Of a stretch of DNA of 64,000 nt, positions 16,179 to 25,242 are shown one piece after another. This stretch comes from Adhaeribacter terrigena (GTDB taxonomy: Bacteria > Bacteroidota > Bacteroidia > Cytophagales > Hymenobacteraceae): the NCBI RefSeq assembly GCF_016623615.1, contig NZ_JAEHFX010000003.1, positions 248,001 through 312,000 on the forward strand, read 5' to 3'. Positions within the stretch are counted from its first letter, which is position 1. Each line of letters opens with the position of its first letter. The notes beneath the pieces are model-generated. The model worked only from the letters and a program-made list of their open reading frames with translations, did not search any database and was not told the origin of the DNA. A program made the translations under genes and the position numbers.

Positions 16179-18515
16179 TTAAGGAACCAATTCGCGTTGC
16201 AACTCGGGAGTTTTTTCCTTCAAAACCATACCGTTTTTCTTCTGTTTTGCCGGTTTATAGAAATACAAGAGCAGTACCGGCAGTAAAAATATTTCGGCGG
16301 CAATGCCAAAGATCAGGGTTAAGCCAATAAGCAAACCCGTGTAAAACGTGCCATCGAAACTTGAAAAAAGCAAGGTAAAAAAGCCGCAGACCAGGATGCC
16401 GGAATTAATGATAATGGCTTTGCCGGCGTGTTTAAACGTGTAGCGAACTGCTTTGAAAACCGATGGTTCCTTGAGCGTAACCAGCTTGAATTTGCTTACA
16501 AAGTGAATGGTATCATCAATGGCAATGCCGAAAGCAATGGTGAAAATGATGGAAGTGGAAACTTTCATGTTGATGCCGAAAAGCCCCATTACGGCTCCGA
16601 TCATCAGAATCGGGATCAGGTTTGGGATAATGGTAATAATGGCCATGCGGAAGCTGCGGAATAAACCCAGCGCGATCAGCACCACGATCAGGATATCGGT
16701 TCCCATTCCCAGCATCATATTGGTAGTCAGGTCTTCGCCGTTTTTATCCATCAGCAAAGCGGTGCCGGTAAGCCTGGTCTGCAGCAATTCAGGGTCGGTA
16801 TTTTTAGCCATGAATGCGTTTAATTCGGCATTCATGATCTTCGCCTTGGCGCTGCCTACGTCGGGCATTTTTCCGGTGAGCCGCCCGCTTTTTCCATCTT
16901 CGGCGATCAGCGCTTTCAGGTCATCTTTTTTTGCCAGTAATTTTAGTTTGGAAGTAAGGCGTTGGAGTTGTTTTTCAGTTTCCGGAAGTTTAAAATAAGC
17001 GTTGCCGCCGCCGTTAAAACTCCGGTTCAGGGCTTTTACCACCGTTACCGGCGAAGTCATAAAATTAAGGCCGTAAGTTTGGCTTAAATACGTTTCTATT
17101 TCTTCGGTTTCGCGCAGCGTTTCCAGGTCGTAAAGCGTTTTTCCGGGCGCCGCTTCCAAGTGCATTTCAAACGGACGAACGCCCGCAAATTTTTCTTCGA
17201 AATAAAAGAAATCCTGCTTCACCGGGTCATCGTCCGAAAGGTCTTCCAGGAACGTGGAATTAATGGTAATGCGCGAAATTAAAGCTACTGAAATAAGCAC
17301 AAAACCCGCCGAAACGTACAGGATCAACCGTCGGCGCAGCACCACTTTCCGGAACAGATTTCCCAAAATATCGAACCAGCTGCGGCCGCTCTTGGAAGGG
17401 CGGTGCATCTTTGGTTTATCGAGCAGAATCATCATGGCCGGCAAGAGCGAGTAAGCCAGCACGAACGTAAGCAAAACCGAAGTTCCGGTATACAAACCAA
17501 AATTACTGATCGGCCCGATGGGCGAGGTTACCAACGAGAAAAAGCCAACCGAAGTGGTAATGGAAGTTAACAGCGAAGCAAAACCGGATTCTTTTAAGGT
17601 AATTTTTATGGCCTGCATTTTTGGTGTGCCGAAGTCAATTTCGGTTACGTAACGCGTTAAAATATGCATCACGTCGCTCATGCCCACCACAAACATCATG
17701 GTTGGTAATAGCACCGTCATAAGATCAATGGAAGCGCCGAAAAATTTCATGATCGCCAGCGCCCAGATAATGGCAAACAACACCACGATAAGCGGCAAAG
17801 CCACGCCCCACCAGGTGCGGAAAGTAAGCCATAAAACCACCACCAGCAACACAATGGCCGCCGACATAAAAATAGCCAGTTCTTCCTGCATCCGGTCCAC
17901 GAAGATCGATTCGGCCACCGCTTTTCCGGCCACGTGCGTTTCGGTAAGTTTCAGGCGCTGCATTTCGGCATGCACGTTTTGCATCAGGGTATCGGCGGGT
18001 AGTTTGAGCAGGTTCGGCGTCGTTTTCAAAGCAATGGAAACGGATTTGCCATCTTGCGAGAAAAAGCTGTTCACTAAACCCGGCGTCTGGAAGATCAGGG
18101 CAGAATCGGTTTTCAGTTTTTCCGGTTCGTAAGGGTGCAGATACGGAATTTCGAAAACGCCGAAGCTTTCTATTACCGGATTTTTAAGCGTAGTGGGTGA
18201 TACCACTTCTACGATGTGCCGCTGCTTTTTCAGGAATTGGGAAAGGGTATCGATCCTGGCTAAAAAAGTCGGCTCGAAAACCGATCCCGGCGCATCGATT
18301 CCGAGCAGAATATAGTCGTTGTCGTTACCAAACTGGCCACGGTATTCGTTGTAATACGCCAGATCCGGGTCGCCCTCGGGAAAGAAGTGGTCGAAATCGT
18401 AATCGAACTGCAACTGGGAGGCGTGGTAGGCGTTAAAACCGGTTATGGCCAGAACGAAGGCAATAACCAGGAAACAGAACTTTTTATAGGGCATCTGATC
18501 AAAAAAAACGGCCAA
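16179..18515 (-). CDS. MMPL-family RND transporter
   Basis: The 778-residue protein has the RND duplication: a transmembrane helix at about 13-30, a large periplasmic loop (about 35-205), five or six helices including VGMSDVMHILTRYVTEID, a second helix and loop (about 395-600), and a final helical bundle with IAFGIAIDDTIHFVSKFK. The GMSD and GIAIDDTIHF segments carry the Asp residues expected for proton relay. MMPL and HpnN-like proteins export lipids or hydrophobic molecules using the proton gradient; no membrane-fusion or outer-membrane partner is adjacent. Substrate unknown. It contains a strict copy of the 16-bp palindrome near its 3' end. Confidence 0.85.
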   Translation of the reverse strand: MAVFFDQMPYKKFCFLVIAFVLAITGFNAYHASQLQFDYDFDHFFPEGDPDLAYYNEYRGQFGNDNDYILLGIDAPGSVFEPTFLARIDTLSQFLKKQRHIVEVVSPTTLKNPVIESFGVFEIPYLHPYEPEKLKTDSALIFQTPGLVNSFFSQDGKSVSIALKTTPNLLKLPADTLMQNVHAEMQRLKLTETHVAGKAVAESIFVDRMQEELAIFMSAAIVLLVVVLWLTFRTWWGVALPLIVVLFAIIWALAIMKFFGASIDLMTVLLPTMMFVVGMSDVMHILTRYVTEIDFGTPKMQAIKITLKESGFASLLTSITTSVGFFSLVTSPIGPISNFGLYTGTSVLLTFVLAYSLLPAMMILLDKPKMHRPSKSGRSWFDILGNLFRKVVLRRRLILYVSAGFVLISVALISRITINSTFLEDLSDDDPVKQDFFYFEEKFAGVRPFEMHLEAAPGKTLYDLETLRETEEIETYLSQTYGLNFMTSPVTVVKALNRSFNGGGNAYFKLPETEKQLQRLTSKLKLLAKKDDLKALIAEDGKSGRLTGKMPDVGSAKAKIMNAELNAFMAKNTDPELLQTRLTGTALLMDKNGEDLTTNMMLGMGTDILIVVLIALGLFRSFRMAIITIIPNLIPILMIGAVMGLFGINMKVSTSIIFTIAFGIAIDDTIHFVSKFKLVTLKEPSVFKAVRYTFKHAGKAIIINSGILVCGFFTLLFSSFDGTFYTGLLIGLTLIFGIAAEIFLLPVLLLYFYKPAKQKKNGMVLKEKTPELQRELVP
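16222..16237. repeat. 16-bp iterated palindrome inside the MMPL gene
   Basis: AAAACCATACCGTTTT is a strict match located within coding sequence, 43 bases from the gene's 3' end. Confidence 0.75.
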
Positions 18516-18552
18516 AAACTATCTCTTAAACCGGAAACTTTCGTTACTTTTA

Positions 18553-18560
18553 CAAAGTTA
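18553..18560 (-). promoter_or_regulatory. TAnnTTTG box for the MMPL transporter gene
   Basis: The minus strand reads TAACTTTG, 38 bases upstream of the start at 18515. The divergent small-protein gene starts at 18608, so both promoters share this 92-base gap. Confidence 0.5.
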
Positions 18561-18607
18561 ACAACCCAAGCCTAAAACTATTTGTTTCATTTAATAATCA
18601 TCAGCTC

Positions 18608-18814
18608 ATGAAAAAGTTAACACTTGCTATCGCCCTTTTTGCATTTGTTGGTACAGCGTCTGTAAGCGCAGCGGTAACCAAAGAAGGTGAGAAAACCGAA
18701 AAGGCCGAAAAAACCGAGAAAAAAGAAAAGAAATCTAAAAAAGCCAAATCCTGCGCTCCGGGCGAAGGTTCTGGTGCAAAGTCTTGCTGCAAGAAAAAAG
18801 AAGCAAAAGCTTAA
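18608..18814 (+). CDS. Small secreted Lys/Glu-rich protein with Cys-rich tail
   Basis: The 68-residue protein has a clear signal peptide (MKKLTLAIALFAFVGTASVSA). The mature part of about 47 residues is almost only Lys, Glu, Ala and Thr in KTEKAEK/KEKK repeats, then a tail with Cys in SCAPGEG and SCCKKK. A terminator follows directly and coding bias is clean, so it is probably real. It could bind metal or a polyanion through the charged stretch and three cysteines, but I do not recognise a family. Small size and low complexity make function calls unsafe. Confidence 0.7.
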   Translation: MKKLTLAIALFAFVGTASVSAAVTKEGEKTEKAEKTEKKEKKSKKAKSCAPGEGSGAKSCCKKKEAKA

Positions 18815-18864
18815 TTCTGTCAGCTGAAACAGACGGCAATAAAAATTTACATTTAGTACAAATG

Positions 18865-18898
18865 GTAGCGTAGGGCTTAAGCTTTACGCTACTTTTTT
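18865..18898 (+). terminator. Terminator with GTAGCGTA arms
   Basis: GTAGCGTA (18865-18872) pairs with TACGCTAC (18885-18892), followed by six T. The same arms recur at 23464-23490. Confidence 0.7.
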
Positions 18899-18903
18899 GC
18901 TTT

Positions 18904-18919
18904 AAAAGCATATCGTTTT
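18904..18919. repeat. 16-bp iterated palindrome, strict copy
   Basis: AAAAGCATATCGTTTT lies directly after the preceding terminator. Confidence 0.75.
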
Positions 18920-19021
18920 CCCGCTTGATGTGAAGGCCATACCCGAAATTTGATCAAAAACAATCTTGCTTTTGCCGAATAATTTTCGAATTTTCACATC
19001 CCCAAATTTTAAAATTTCCCC

Positions 19022-19816
19022 ATGAAGCAATATCTGGACCTCATGCAGCATATTCTGGACAACGGAACCAAGAAAGAAGACCGTACCGGCACCGGCACGA
19101 TCAGCGTTTTCGGGTACCAGATGCGGTTTAATTTGCAGGAAGGTTTTCCGCTGGTTACTACCAAAAAAGTGCATTTAAAAAGCATCATCCACGAATTGCT
19201 GTGGTTTTTGAAAGGCGAAACGAATATTCAGTACCTCAAGGAAAACGGTGTAAGCATCTGGGACGAATGGGCCGATGAAAACGGCGAATTGGGTCCGGTG
19301 TACGGTTCGCAGTGGCGCAGCTGGCCTACGCCCGACGGCGGCCATATCGACCAGATCCAGCAGGTGGTGAACCAGCTCAAAAACAACCCGGATTCCCGGA
19401 GAATAATAGTTAGTGCCTGGAACGTAGCGGAAATCAACAACATGAAACTGCCGCCTTGCCACGCTTTTTTCCAGTTCTACGTAGCCGAGGGCAAACTTTC
19501 CTGCCAGCTCTACCAACGCAGCGCCGATACGTTTTTAGGCGTGCCATTCAACATTGCTTCGTATGCGTTACTAACCTTAATGATGGCCCAGGTATGCGAC
19601 CTCGAACCGGGAGAATTCATTTGGACCGGCGGCGATACGCATTTGTACAGCAACCATATTGAACAAGCCGAACTACAATTAACCCGCGAGCCAAAACCGC
19701 TGCCGCAAATGAAACTGAACCCGGAAGTAAAAGATATTTTCGGCTTTAAATACGAAGACTTTAAACTGGAAAATTACGAAAGCTGGCCGGCCATTAAAGC
19801 CCCGGTAGCAGTTTAA
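19022..19816 (+). CDS. thyA: Thymidylate synthase
   Basis: The 264-residue protein is full length for the ThyA family. It converts dUMP to dTMP with 5,10-methylenetetrahydrofolate in the cytosol. Visible landmarks are [12 protein letters not shown], the catalytic Cys146 in [33 protein letters not shown] for dUMP binding, and [12 protein letters not shown]. The C-terminus AIKAPVAV matches the conserved tail that closes over the active site. No folA follows; a strong terminator at 19841-19876 suggests a single-gene transcript. Confidence 0.98.
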   Translation: MKQYLDLMQHILDNGTKKEDRTGTGTISVFGYQMRFNLQEGFPLVTTKKVHLKSIIHELLWFLKGETNIQYLKENGVSIWDEWADENGELGPVYGSQWRSWPTPDGGHIDQIQQVVNQLKNNPDSRRIIVSAWNVAEINNMKLPPCHAFFQFYVAEGKLSCQLYQRSADTFLGVPFNIASYALLTLMMAQVCDLEPGEFIWTGGDTHLYSNHIEQAELQLTREPKPLPQMKLNPEVKDIFGFKYEDFKLENYESWPAIKAPVAV

Positions 19817-19840
19817 TTCTTCGCAGCAAACACGCAGTAA

Positions 19841-19876
19841 AAACCCGGTAAGCTGTTAAAGCTTACCGGGTTTTTT
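19841..19876. terminator. Perfect 13-bp hairpin terminator after thyA
   Basis: AAACCCGGTAAGC (19841-19853) pairs exactly with 19861-19873, loop of 7, followed by T residues. It serves thyA and possibly the convergent gene ending at 19916. Confidence 0.85.
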
Positions 19877-19915
19877 AGTTTAAAAATGGTAGGGAAATTA
19901 AGGTAAAAACTGCTG

Positions 19916-21211
19916 CTATTTTACGAGCCAGGTATACCCGAAACCATATTTTATGTATAAGTCCCACACCTGTTGGGAAAGTGCCATAAAAGCCACGTAC
20001 CCTATAAAAAGCACATGAAAGCCCTGGTGTAACCGGTTCTTTTCCTGCCATGCTTTTTGCAATAACGGCCAGTAGGCTACCAGGCCATAGCCTACTATAA
20101 AACCATAGAAAAGTCCGATGTTGCGGGTAGTAAAAACGTGTACCAGAAAGTGCTGCGACATCGCCACGCTCCAGCTTAAACCGGCCAGCAACAGCACCAG
20201 CACAATTCTGAACATTTGTTTATCTTCCACTTTTAACTTCCTCAAACCCAGGTAACTTAAAAGCAGCAGGGCAAAGCCCGGAATTAAAAAATAACGTTCT
20301 ATCCGGTTTAGCCACTTCAGCGGAATAATGGCGTAATCCTGCCAGTTCAGGGTTCTTTTTAGTTCGTTGTGGGTATCAGCAGCCTGACCAACGGTACGTA
20401 AGGCCACAGCATCGGTCATATCTTTTAACGCCGCCTGAAAAGAACCGAAAAGCAAGATATTCTGGTAGAAATGCAAACCAAAACCGGCCACGGCGGCAAG
20501 ACCCAGCACAATGGTCTCGCGGGTAAAAATGTTGCGGCTGTAAATAATAGAAAACCCGACTACAACTACGGCCAAAAATAAGATCGGCTCCATAGACACA
20601 TTTGCGGCGGCAATGTAAACGAGGCAAAGCACTCCCAGCAACCAAACCGGCCGGTTACGTTGGTAATACAAATAAAGGCCATAAACAAAAAGCCACTTCA
20701 GCACTTCTTCGTACATGTGTTTGTGCAGGTTATCGGCCCAGGCCAGAAAATAATTACTCAGCACAATTATGGCCGCCGAAAGGAAGGCCGCTTTTTTATC
20801 GGGCAACATGCGGCTTAGCATGTGGAAAATAAGAAAGAACCAGCCAACCGAAATCAGCATGGGGAAAATGCGCAACCACTGCGGATTGGTAGTATCTAAG
20901 ATTTTAGCGTAAAAACCAGCAAGAATATCGGGCAGGGCCGGGTAGTGCGTGTAAATATCGTATTGGGTATCTGCCTTGCCCGATTCGTAATTATGGACCG
21001 GCAGCCACTTGCTTACATTAAATCCGTGGTCGTAAAAGTACTGCAGCGCCGAATGCGTATTGATCTCGGAGAAATGGTCGCCCCGAATAAAATTCCGGCC
21101 ACCTTCAGAATTGTAAAGCGGAACAAAAATGATGCGCCAGCCAATAAGCGAAAAGCAAAAAATGAATAAGATCAGTTTTATTACTTTAGGCGACAGGCGC
21201 ATATTCGGCAT
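19916..21211 (-). CDS. Polytopic membrane protein, probable GT-C-type glycosyltransferase
   Basis: The 431-residue protein has ten or more hydrophobic spans. The first luminal loop contains FIRGDHFSEINTHSALQYFYD and later YDIYTHYPALPD, an arrangement seen in dolichyl/undecaprenyl-sugar dependent GT-C proteins. Its start overlaps the end of the GT9 gene by 26 bases (an alternative ATG at 21202 would shorten this), so the two should be one transcript and may act on the same surface glycan. Enzymatic activity is inferred from topology and neighbour only. Confidence 0.6.
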   Translation of the reverse strand: MPNMRLSPKVIKLILFIFCFSLIGWRIIFVPLYNSEGGRNFIRGDHFSEINTHSALQYFYDHGFNVSKWLPVHNYESGKADTQYDIYTHYPALPDILAGFYAKILDTTNPQWLRIFPMLISVGWFFLIFHMLSRMLPDKKAAFLSAAIIVLSNYFLAWADNLHKHMYEEVLKWLFVYGLYLYYQRNRPVWLLGVLCLVYIAAANVSMEPILFLAVVVVGFSIIYSRNIFTRETIVLGLAAVAGFGLHFYQNILLFGSFQAALKDMTDAVALRTVGQAADTHNELKRTLNWQDYAIIPLKWLNRIERYFLIPGFALLLLSYLGLRKLKVEDKQMFRIVLVLLLAGLSWSVAMSQHFLVHVFTTRNIGLFYGFIVGYGLVAYWPLLQKAWQEKNRLHQGFHVLFIGYVAFMALSQQVWDLYIKYGFGYTWLVK

Positions 21212-22373
21212 GTTTAATATTGGTTAAAAGGGTTTGAAGGGAAAGGCAGATGTTTGCCGGTAATATATTTTTCATGCAGTGGTTATCACCGCCGCAAGGC
21301 AAAACTTCGGTATGGTGAATGCAGGGCGAACAAGCCACGGCCAGATATTCTACCAGATGCCGTCCGCTTTTTAATTCTTCGGCGCTGACCAGGTGTTCCG
21401 GCCGGGTTGGTCCCCAGAGCGATAAAGTAGGCAGGCCAAGTTTCCGGGCAATGTGGTTCGGGGCACTGTCTATGCTTAACATTACCGCACAATCCTGGTA
21501 AAGGAACTGGTAATAATCGCGGAAGCTTTTTTTGCCGGCAATGTTTTCAATTCCACTTTGTTTATCGGCAAGATATTGGCGCACGAAAAGGTCGTTGGCC
21601 TGGGCATCTTCCGGTCCGCCGGTCAGGGCTATCCGGTAATTTGTATTTTCCAGGATCCAGCGACAAACCGCAGCCAGGGTATCCCAGGGGAGTTTACGTT
21701 CCAGGCTTAGATCACTACAGGTGTTATTGATGGCCAGGTAAGGTTTTGAAGCTTCATTTTTACGGCCAGCCGGATCGAATCCCGGGAAATAAAACGTTTC
21801 CTTTTCGGTAATACCTAAAGTTCTGGCAATGGAAAAGTAATTTTCTTCTACAGAACTGAACTGGTTGAAATAGACATTATGGGTGTTGAGGTGGTTACGA
21901 AAATGAACACGGCTAAGTAGAAAACCAAAGCGGTTCGGCGCCAAGGTCCAGAGCGAAAAAATAGTAGTAAGCCGGGAATAAACCTCCAGATCTATTACCC
22001 ATAGGTTCTTTAATTTCCAGGTCCGGAATAAGATCCCAATTCCGCTTTTTGCTAAAGTGAAAAAATTTTTATCGTTGGTGCTCCAGATCTCATCGAATAA
22101 GCCAAGGGGTTCTATGCCGGCTTTTACGCCTTTACTTGCCAGCAGCACCATGCGGGCCTGCGGATATTTTTTCCGGATAGCCAGTAAACTATCTGAAGCC
22201 AGGATAACGCTGCCTAAACCTAATATTTTTATTACCAAAATTGTCTGGGGAGGGTTTTTAAGACTATGGTCCCGTTTTAAAATAGCCCCAAGCAATTTTG
22301 CGATTGGCAAATTTATGGCTACCAGTACAGTACCTATGAAGTTATCCAGAAATTGCTTTGTAGAAAGTAACAT
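21186..22373 (-). CDS. Glycosyltransferase family 9 (heptosyltransferase-like)
   Basis: The 395-residue protein follows the GT9 plan: ILVIKILGLGSVILASDSLLAIRKKYPQ at the N-terminal Rossmann fold, a middle hinge, then NTCSDLSLERKLPWDTLAAV, IALTGGPEDAQ, DCAVMLSIDSAPNHIARKLGLPTLSLWGPTRPEH in the nucleotide-sugar site. GT9 enzymes transfer heptose or related sugars during lipopolysaccharide core synthesis at the inner membrane. The N-terminal ~30 residues include a weak hydrophobic segment. Near the end CSPCIHHTEVLPCGGDNHCM has four Cys, as often seen in this family. Confidence 0.85.
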   Translation of the reverse strand: MLLSTKQFLDNFIGTVLVAINLPIAKLLGAILKRDHSLKNPPQTILVIKILGLGSVILASDSLLAIRKKYPQARMVLLASKGVKAGIEPLGLFDEIWSTNDKNFFTLAKSGIGILFRTWKLKNLWVIDLEVYSRLTTIFSLWTLAPNRFGFLLSRVHFRNHLNTHNVYFNQFSSVEENYFSIARTLGITEKETFYFPGFDPAGRKNEASKPYLAINNTCSDLSLERKLPWDTLAAVCRWILENTNYRIALTGGPEDAQANDLFVRQYLADKQSGIENIAGKKSFRDYYQFLYQDCAVMLSIDSAPNHIARKLGLPTLSLWGPTRPEHLVSAEELKSGRHLVEYLAVACSPCIHHTEVLPCGGDNHCMKNILPANICLSLQTLLTNIKHAEYAPVA

Positions 22374-22451
22374 ATAGCTGAGCAGTATCCGTTATAAAAG
22401 ATCTCTGATTTCCCGTTTGGGTTCTTCGGAAACTGCCTTAAAATTAGCCGG

Positions 22452-22459
22452 CAAAAGTA
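22452..22459 (-). promoter_or_regulatory. TAnnTTTG box for the GT9 gene
   Basis: The minus strand reads TACTTTTG, 79 bases upstream of the GT9 start; no clear -33 box. Confidence 0.5.
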
Positions 22460-22491
22460 CAGAAAATTAGGCTGGCATCCGAAATTTAAAA

Positions 22492-23319
22492 TCAGGTATT
22501 TATAAGCTTTTCCCGGATTAACATGATGATCGGATGTTCAACGGCAAATTTTGTTTCAGAAATACTTTCTATTGTTCTGATACCAGCTGCATTGGAAGTA
22601 AAAACCACTTCGGCTTTCAACAAAGCTTCAGGCAAAAACGCCCCTTCCTGAAACGCTATGTTTTCGGACTGGAAAAGTCGCAATAAATTCTCGCGCATAA
22701 CACCGGCAATGCAACCAGTGGTAGTTTTTGGAGTGAAAACCATACCGTTTCTGATCCAGAAAATATTGGCAGCCAGGCATTCGGAAACGAAACCTTCAGC
22801 ACTTAAAAGAATGATCTCATCCAAGTTCCGCTGTTTTTTTTCGATGCCCGATAAAACATATTGAGTTGAATTGGGACCTTTGAAAAAGGAATAAGATGAG
22901 TAATGTGTGCAAACAGTTTCGGCAAAACCTGCGGTTTGGATGATGTTCGAATTTTCATGTTGCGGCTCCGCGGTGATCAACACTTCTGCTGCATTTTGCT
23001 CCGGCGTGTAAAGTCCTTTGCCACTGCGCCAAAACTTTAATTTAAGCCGGATACTCCCTTTCAACTGGTTTTTCCAGATTAGTTTTTCAAGCCATAAACC
23101 TAGGGTTTCTAAGTCAGATAGTTCATCTGGAAGTTCAAGGTGCAATACCTTCGCCGCTTTGTCTAACCGGTTCAAATGACTATCCAGAAACCGAACTTTG
23201 CCATTACTAAAAAGCATGGTTTCGAAAGCACCGTCGTTGTACTGAAATGCCCGGCTGCAGATCGGAATTTGCAAGGCGGTTTCTTTTTTGAGCTCGAAAT
23301 TGTAAAGTACGTATTTCAA
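22492..23319 (-). CDS. Class IV aminotransferase (PabC/IlvE-like)
   Basis: The 275-residue PLP enzyme has the fold-type IV pattern: SRAFQYNDGAFETMLFSNGKVRFLDSHLNRL, the likely Schiff-base Lys in SFFKGPNSTQYVLSGIEKKQRN, EGFVSECLAANIFWI, and TTGCIAGVMRENLLRL for phosphate binding. The size and the LDSHLNRL segment fit aminodeoxychorismate lyase (folate synthesis) best, though branched-chain aminotransferases share these motifs. No pabA/pabB lies nearby, so the symbol is left blank. Confidence 0.8.
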   Translation of the reverse strand: MKYVLYNFELKKETALQIPICSRAFQYNDGAFETMLFSNGKVRFLDSHLNRLDKAAKVLHLELPDELSDLETLGLWLEKLIWKNQLKGSIRLKLKFWRSGKGLYTPEQNAAEVLITAEPQHENSNIIQTAGFAETVCTHYSSYSFFKGPNSTQYVLSGIEKKQRNLDEIILLSAEGFVSECLAANIFWIRNGMVFTPKTTTGCIAGVMRENLLRLFQSENIAFQEGAFLPEALLKAEVVFTSNAAGIRTIESISETKFAVEHPIIMLIREKLINT

Positions 23320-23341
23320 TTTTCAATTTTAAATTTTCACG

Positions 23342-23438
23342 GTCATCTCGACGCAAGGAGAGAACTCATCGGGCTGGTAGAAAGCCAGAATAAAAGGTAC
23401 TACCAACTGGAAGAGATCTCTCCTGACGTCGAGATGAC
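23342..23438. repeat. REP/MITE-like element with ~26-bp imperfect inverted ends
   Basis: The ends start GTCATCTCGACG and read inward GGAGAGA; the right end 23413-23438 is the complement with a few mismatches. Inner arms GGCTGG/CCAACT add further pairing. No coding capacity. Confidence 0.7.
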
Positions 23439-23463
23439 GCAATATTGTGAATTTTATTTTTTT

Positions 23464-23490
23464 GTAGCGTAAGTTTTAACCCTACGCTAC
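23464..23490. terminator. Hairpin with GTAGCGTA arms after dprA
   Basis: GTAGCGTA (23464-23471) pairs with TACGCTAC (23483-23490). It lies just after the 3' end of dprA on the minus strand, with a T-rich (minus: A-rich) side; termination of dprA is plausible. Confidence 0.55.
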
Positions 23491-23501
23491 GGATGCTGTA
23501 A

Positions 23502-24647
23502 TTAAAGCAACCGGAACTTCTTGCCTGGTAAACTCTTCACCACACCGTTAAATTCTAAATTCAGCAGGAGTGAAGCGATCTGATTTATCGGAATCTGCGC
23601 TTTCCAACTTATATTGTCGATCATTTCATCGTTGTTTTGCTGCAGTACTTCGATAATGGCCCATTCTTCTTGGCTGAAATCGTTCGGATCGTATTGAGTA
23701 AGTTGGTTTGGTTTAGTTGGAGAATCAGCAAACAAACCCAATTGAGGCGGCTGCAAAGCATTATCCCAATTAAGTAATTGTTCCAGATCTTCGATGCAGG
23801 TATAAGGAACCGCTTGCTGCGTTTTGATCAGGTAATTCGTGCCACCGGAAACTTCTGAAGTAATATTTCCCGGCACGGCCATAACTTCTTTGTTGTAGCC
23901 ATAAGCAATTTCAGCGGTAATTAACGATCCACTTTTCAAAGCGCCTTCTACAATTATGGTGCAGTCGGCCAAGCCGGCAATGATGCGGTTCCGGGCCGGA
24001 AAAAATTGTGGATGAAGTTCAATGCCAAATATTTTTTCCGAAAGCAAACCACCCTGTTCCAGCATTTGTTCCGCCGTTTTTTTATGCGCTGCCGGGTAGA
24101 TCATATCCAGTCCGCTGGCAATGGTACCGATGGTTTGCAACCCGTATTTTAATGCCGAACGATGGGCCACAATATCGATGCCGTAAGCCAAACCGGAAAT
24201 GATGAGTGGGTCGTGCTTTTGAAGGTCGTGGACAATTTTCTCTGTAACTGCTTCGCCGTAGCGGGTAAGTTTCCGGGTGCCGACAATGCTGATGGTTTTG
24301 GGGTGGTTCAGGCTGGCGTTTCCTTTGTAGAAAAGGAGGGAAGGCGCATCGGCAATTTGCTTCAGGCGTTTCGGGTAATCGGGATGTGTGTAAAAAAGGA
24401 TTTGCGCTTCGTATTTTTCGGCTTGTTGCAAAACAACTTCGGCTTTGCGCAACGCTTCGTTCCGGTTTTTAAAAGCTTTCAAAGCGCCCGGACCAATGCC
24501 ATTCATTAGCTCTAAACGCGCCAGTGGCATATCAAAAAACGCTTTAGGCGAACCACAAAAACTTACGAGTTGCTTCGTGAGCATATTGCCAATGCCGGGA
24601 ATCAGGCCGATGGCTACTTCGTAAAGCTGTTCGTTTTGGTCTGGCAC
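23502..24647 (-). CDS. dprA: DNA-processing protein A
   Basis: The 381-residue protein carries an N-terminal helix-hairpin-helix/SAM-like part (LIPGIGNMLTKQLVSFCGSPKAF, then LELMNGIGPGALKAF), the Rossmann-fold DprA domain (SIVGTRKLTRYGE, ISGLAYGIDIVAHR, ARNRIIAGLADCTIIVEG, VMAVPGNITSEVSGGTNYLI) and a C-terminal winged helix (about 320-381). DprA loads RecA onto incoming single-stranded DNA during transformation; in non-competent species its role is unclear. No com genes are in the window. The Rossmann core is complete, so it should be active. Confidence 0.95.
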   Translation of the reverse strand: MPDQNEQLYEVAIGLIPGIGNMLTKQLVSFCGSPKAFFDMPLARLELMNGIGPGALKAFKNRNEALRKAEVVLQQAEKYEAQILFYTHPDYPKRLKQIADAPSLLFYKGNASLNHPKTISIVGTRKLTRYGEAVTEKIVHDLQKHDPLIISGLAYGIDIVAHRSALKYGLQTIGTIASGLDMIYPAAHKKTAEQMLEQGGLLSEKIFGIELHPQFFPARNRIIAGLADCTIIVEGALKSGSLITAEIAYGYNKEVMAVPGNITSEVSGGTNYLIKTQQAVPYTCIEDLEQLLNWDNALQPPQLGLFADSPTKPNQLTQYDPNDFSQEEWAIIEVLQQNNDEMIDNISWKAQIPINQIASLLLNLEFNGVVKSLPGKKFRLL

Positions 24648-24679
24648 TTTTTAGGTGGTTTTGGGTAGCGTTTTTTTTG

Positions 24680-24707
24680 CGTCATCCCGAGCGAAGCCGA
24701 GGGATCT
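24680..24707. repeat. Solitary half of the REP-like element
   Basis: CGTCATCCCGAGCGAAGCCG and following bases resemble the left end of the element at 11500-11645, without a partner arm. Confidence 0.6.
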
Positions 24708-24715
24708 TATGGGGC

Positions 24716-25240
24716 TTAAATTGCTTTTCGGGTTTCTTTATTAATAAAAACCGTATCCTGAAATGAAATCATCCCCACTTCTACTTCAAACCACCAGCTT
24801 TTGTTGTCTAGTTTTTTACCCTTTATATATCCTGTTTCTGTAGGAAGCCCTTTATTGCAATCCATTGAAAAACAGGACTGCCGGTAAACATTAGTAAATG
24901 AATTAAACTGCTTATCTTTTATGTGCAGACTATCCAAATTGCTATCCAATTCAATCAAAAAAGTCTCAACGACTTCATCATCTTCAAGCTCTTTTCTTTC
25001 TCTGGCATGGTAAGAAAATTGTAAAATCGTAGAGTTGCCGGATGAAATTTCGTGATCAAAAACTGCTGTTCCGGAATCAATTCCAAGTTCCCAGACTTTC
25101 GGGTTTAAAACTAGAGAACTTTTCTCATAAGCTCTGGCACTAAGAAATGCAGGATTAAATTCATCTACTTTTTTCTGTTTGGTGCAGGAAAAAATAGTTA
25201 AAGTTAATGCAGCAGTTAAAAGGAAAGTCTGCTTTTTCAT
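24716..25240 (-). CDS. Hypothetical lipoprotein
   Basis: The 174-residue protein has a lipoprotein signal, MKKQTFLLTAALTLTIFSC, with the lipidated Cys at residue 19. The rest is hydrophilic and probably beta-rich. Two later Cys (SCFSMDC) may pair. No family recognised. It sits 2 bases downstream of the MerR-type gene and could share its transcript. Codons are more AT-rich than in dprA. Confidence 0.6.
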   Translation of the reverse strand: MKKQTFLLTAALTLTIFSCTKQKKVDEFNPAFLSARAYEKSSLVLNPKVWELGIDSGTAVFDHEISSGNSTILQFSYHARERKELEDDEVVETFLIELDSNLDSLHIKDKQFNSFTNVYRQSCFSMDCNKGLPTETGYIKGKKLDNKSWWFEVEVGMISFQDTVFINKETRKAI

Positions 25241-25242
25241 AA

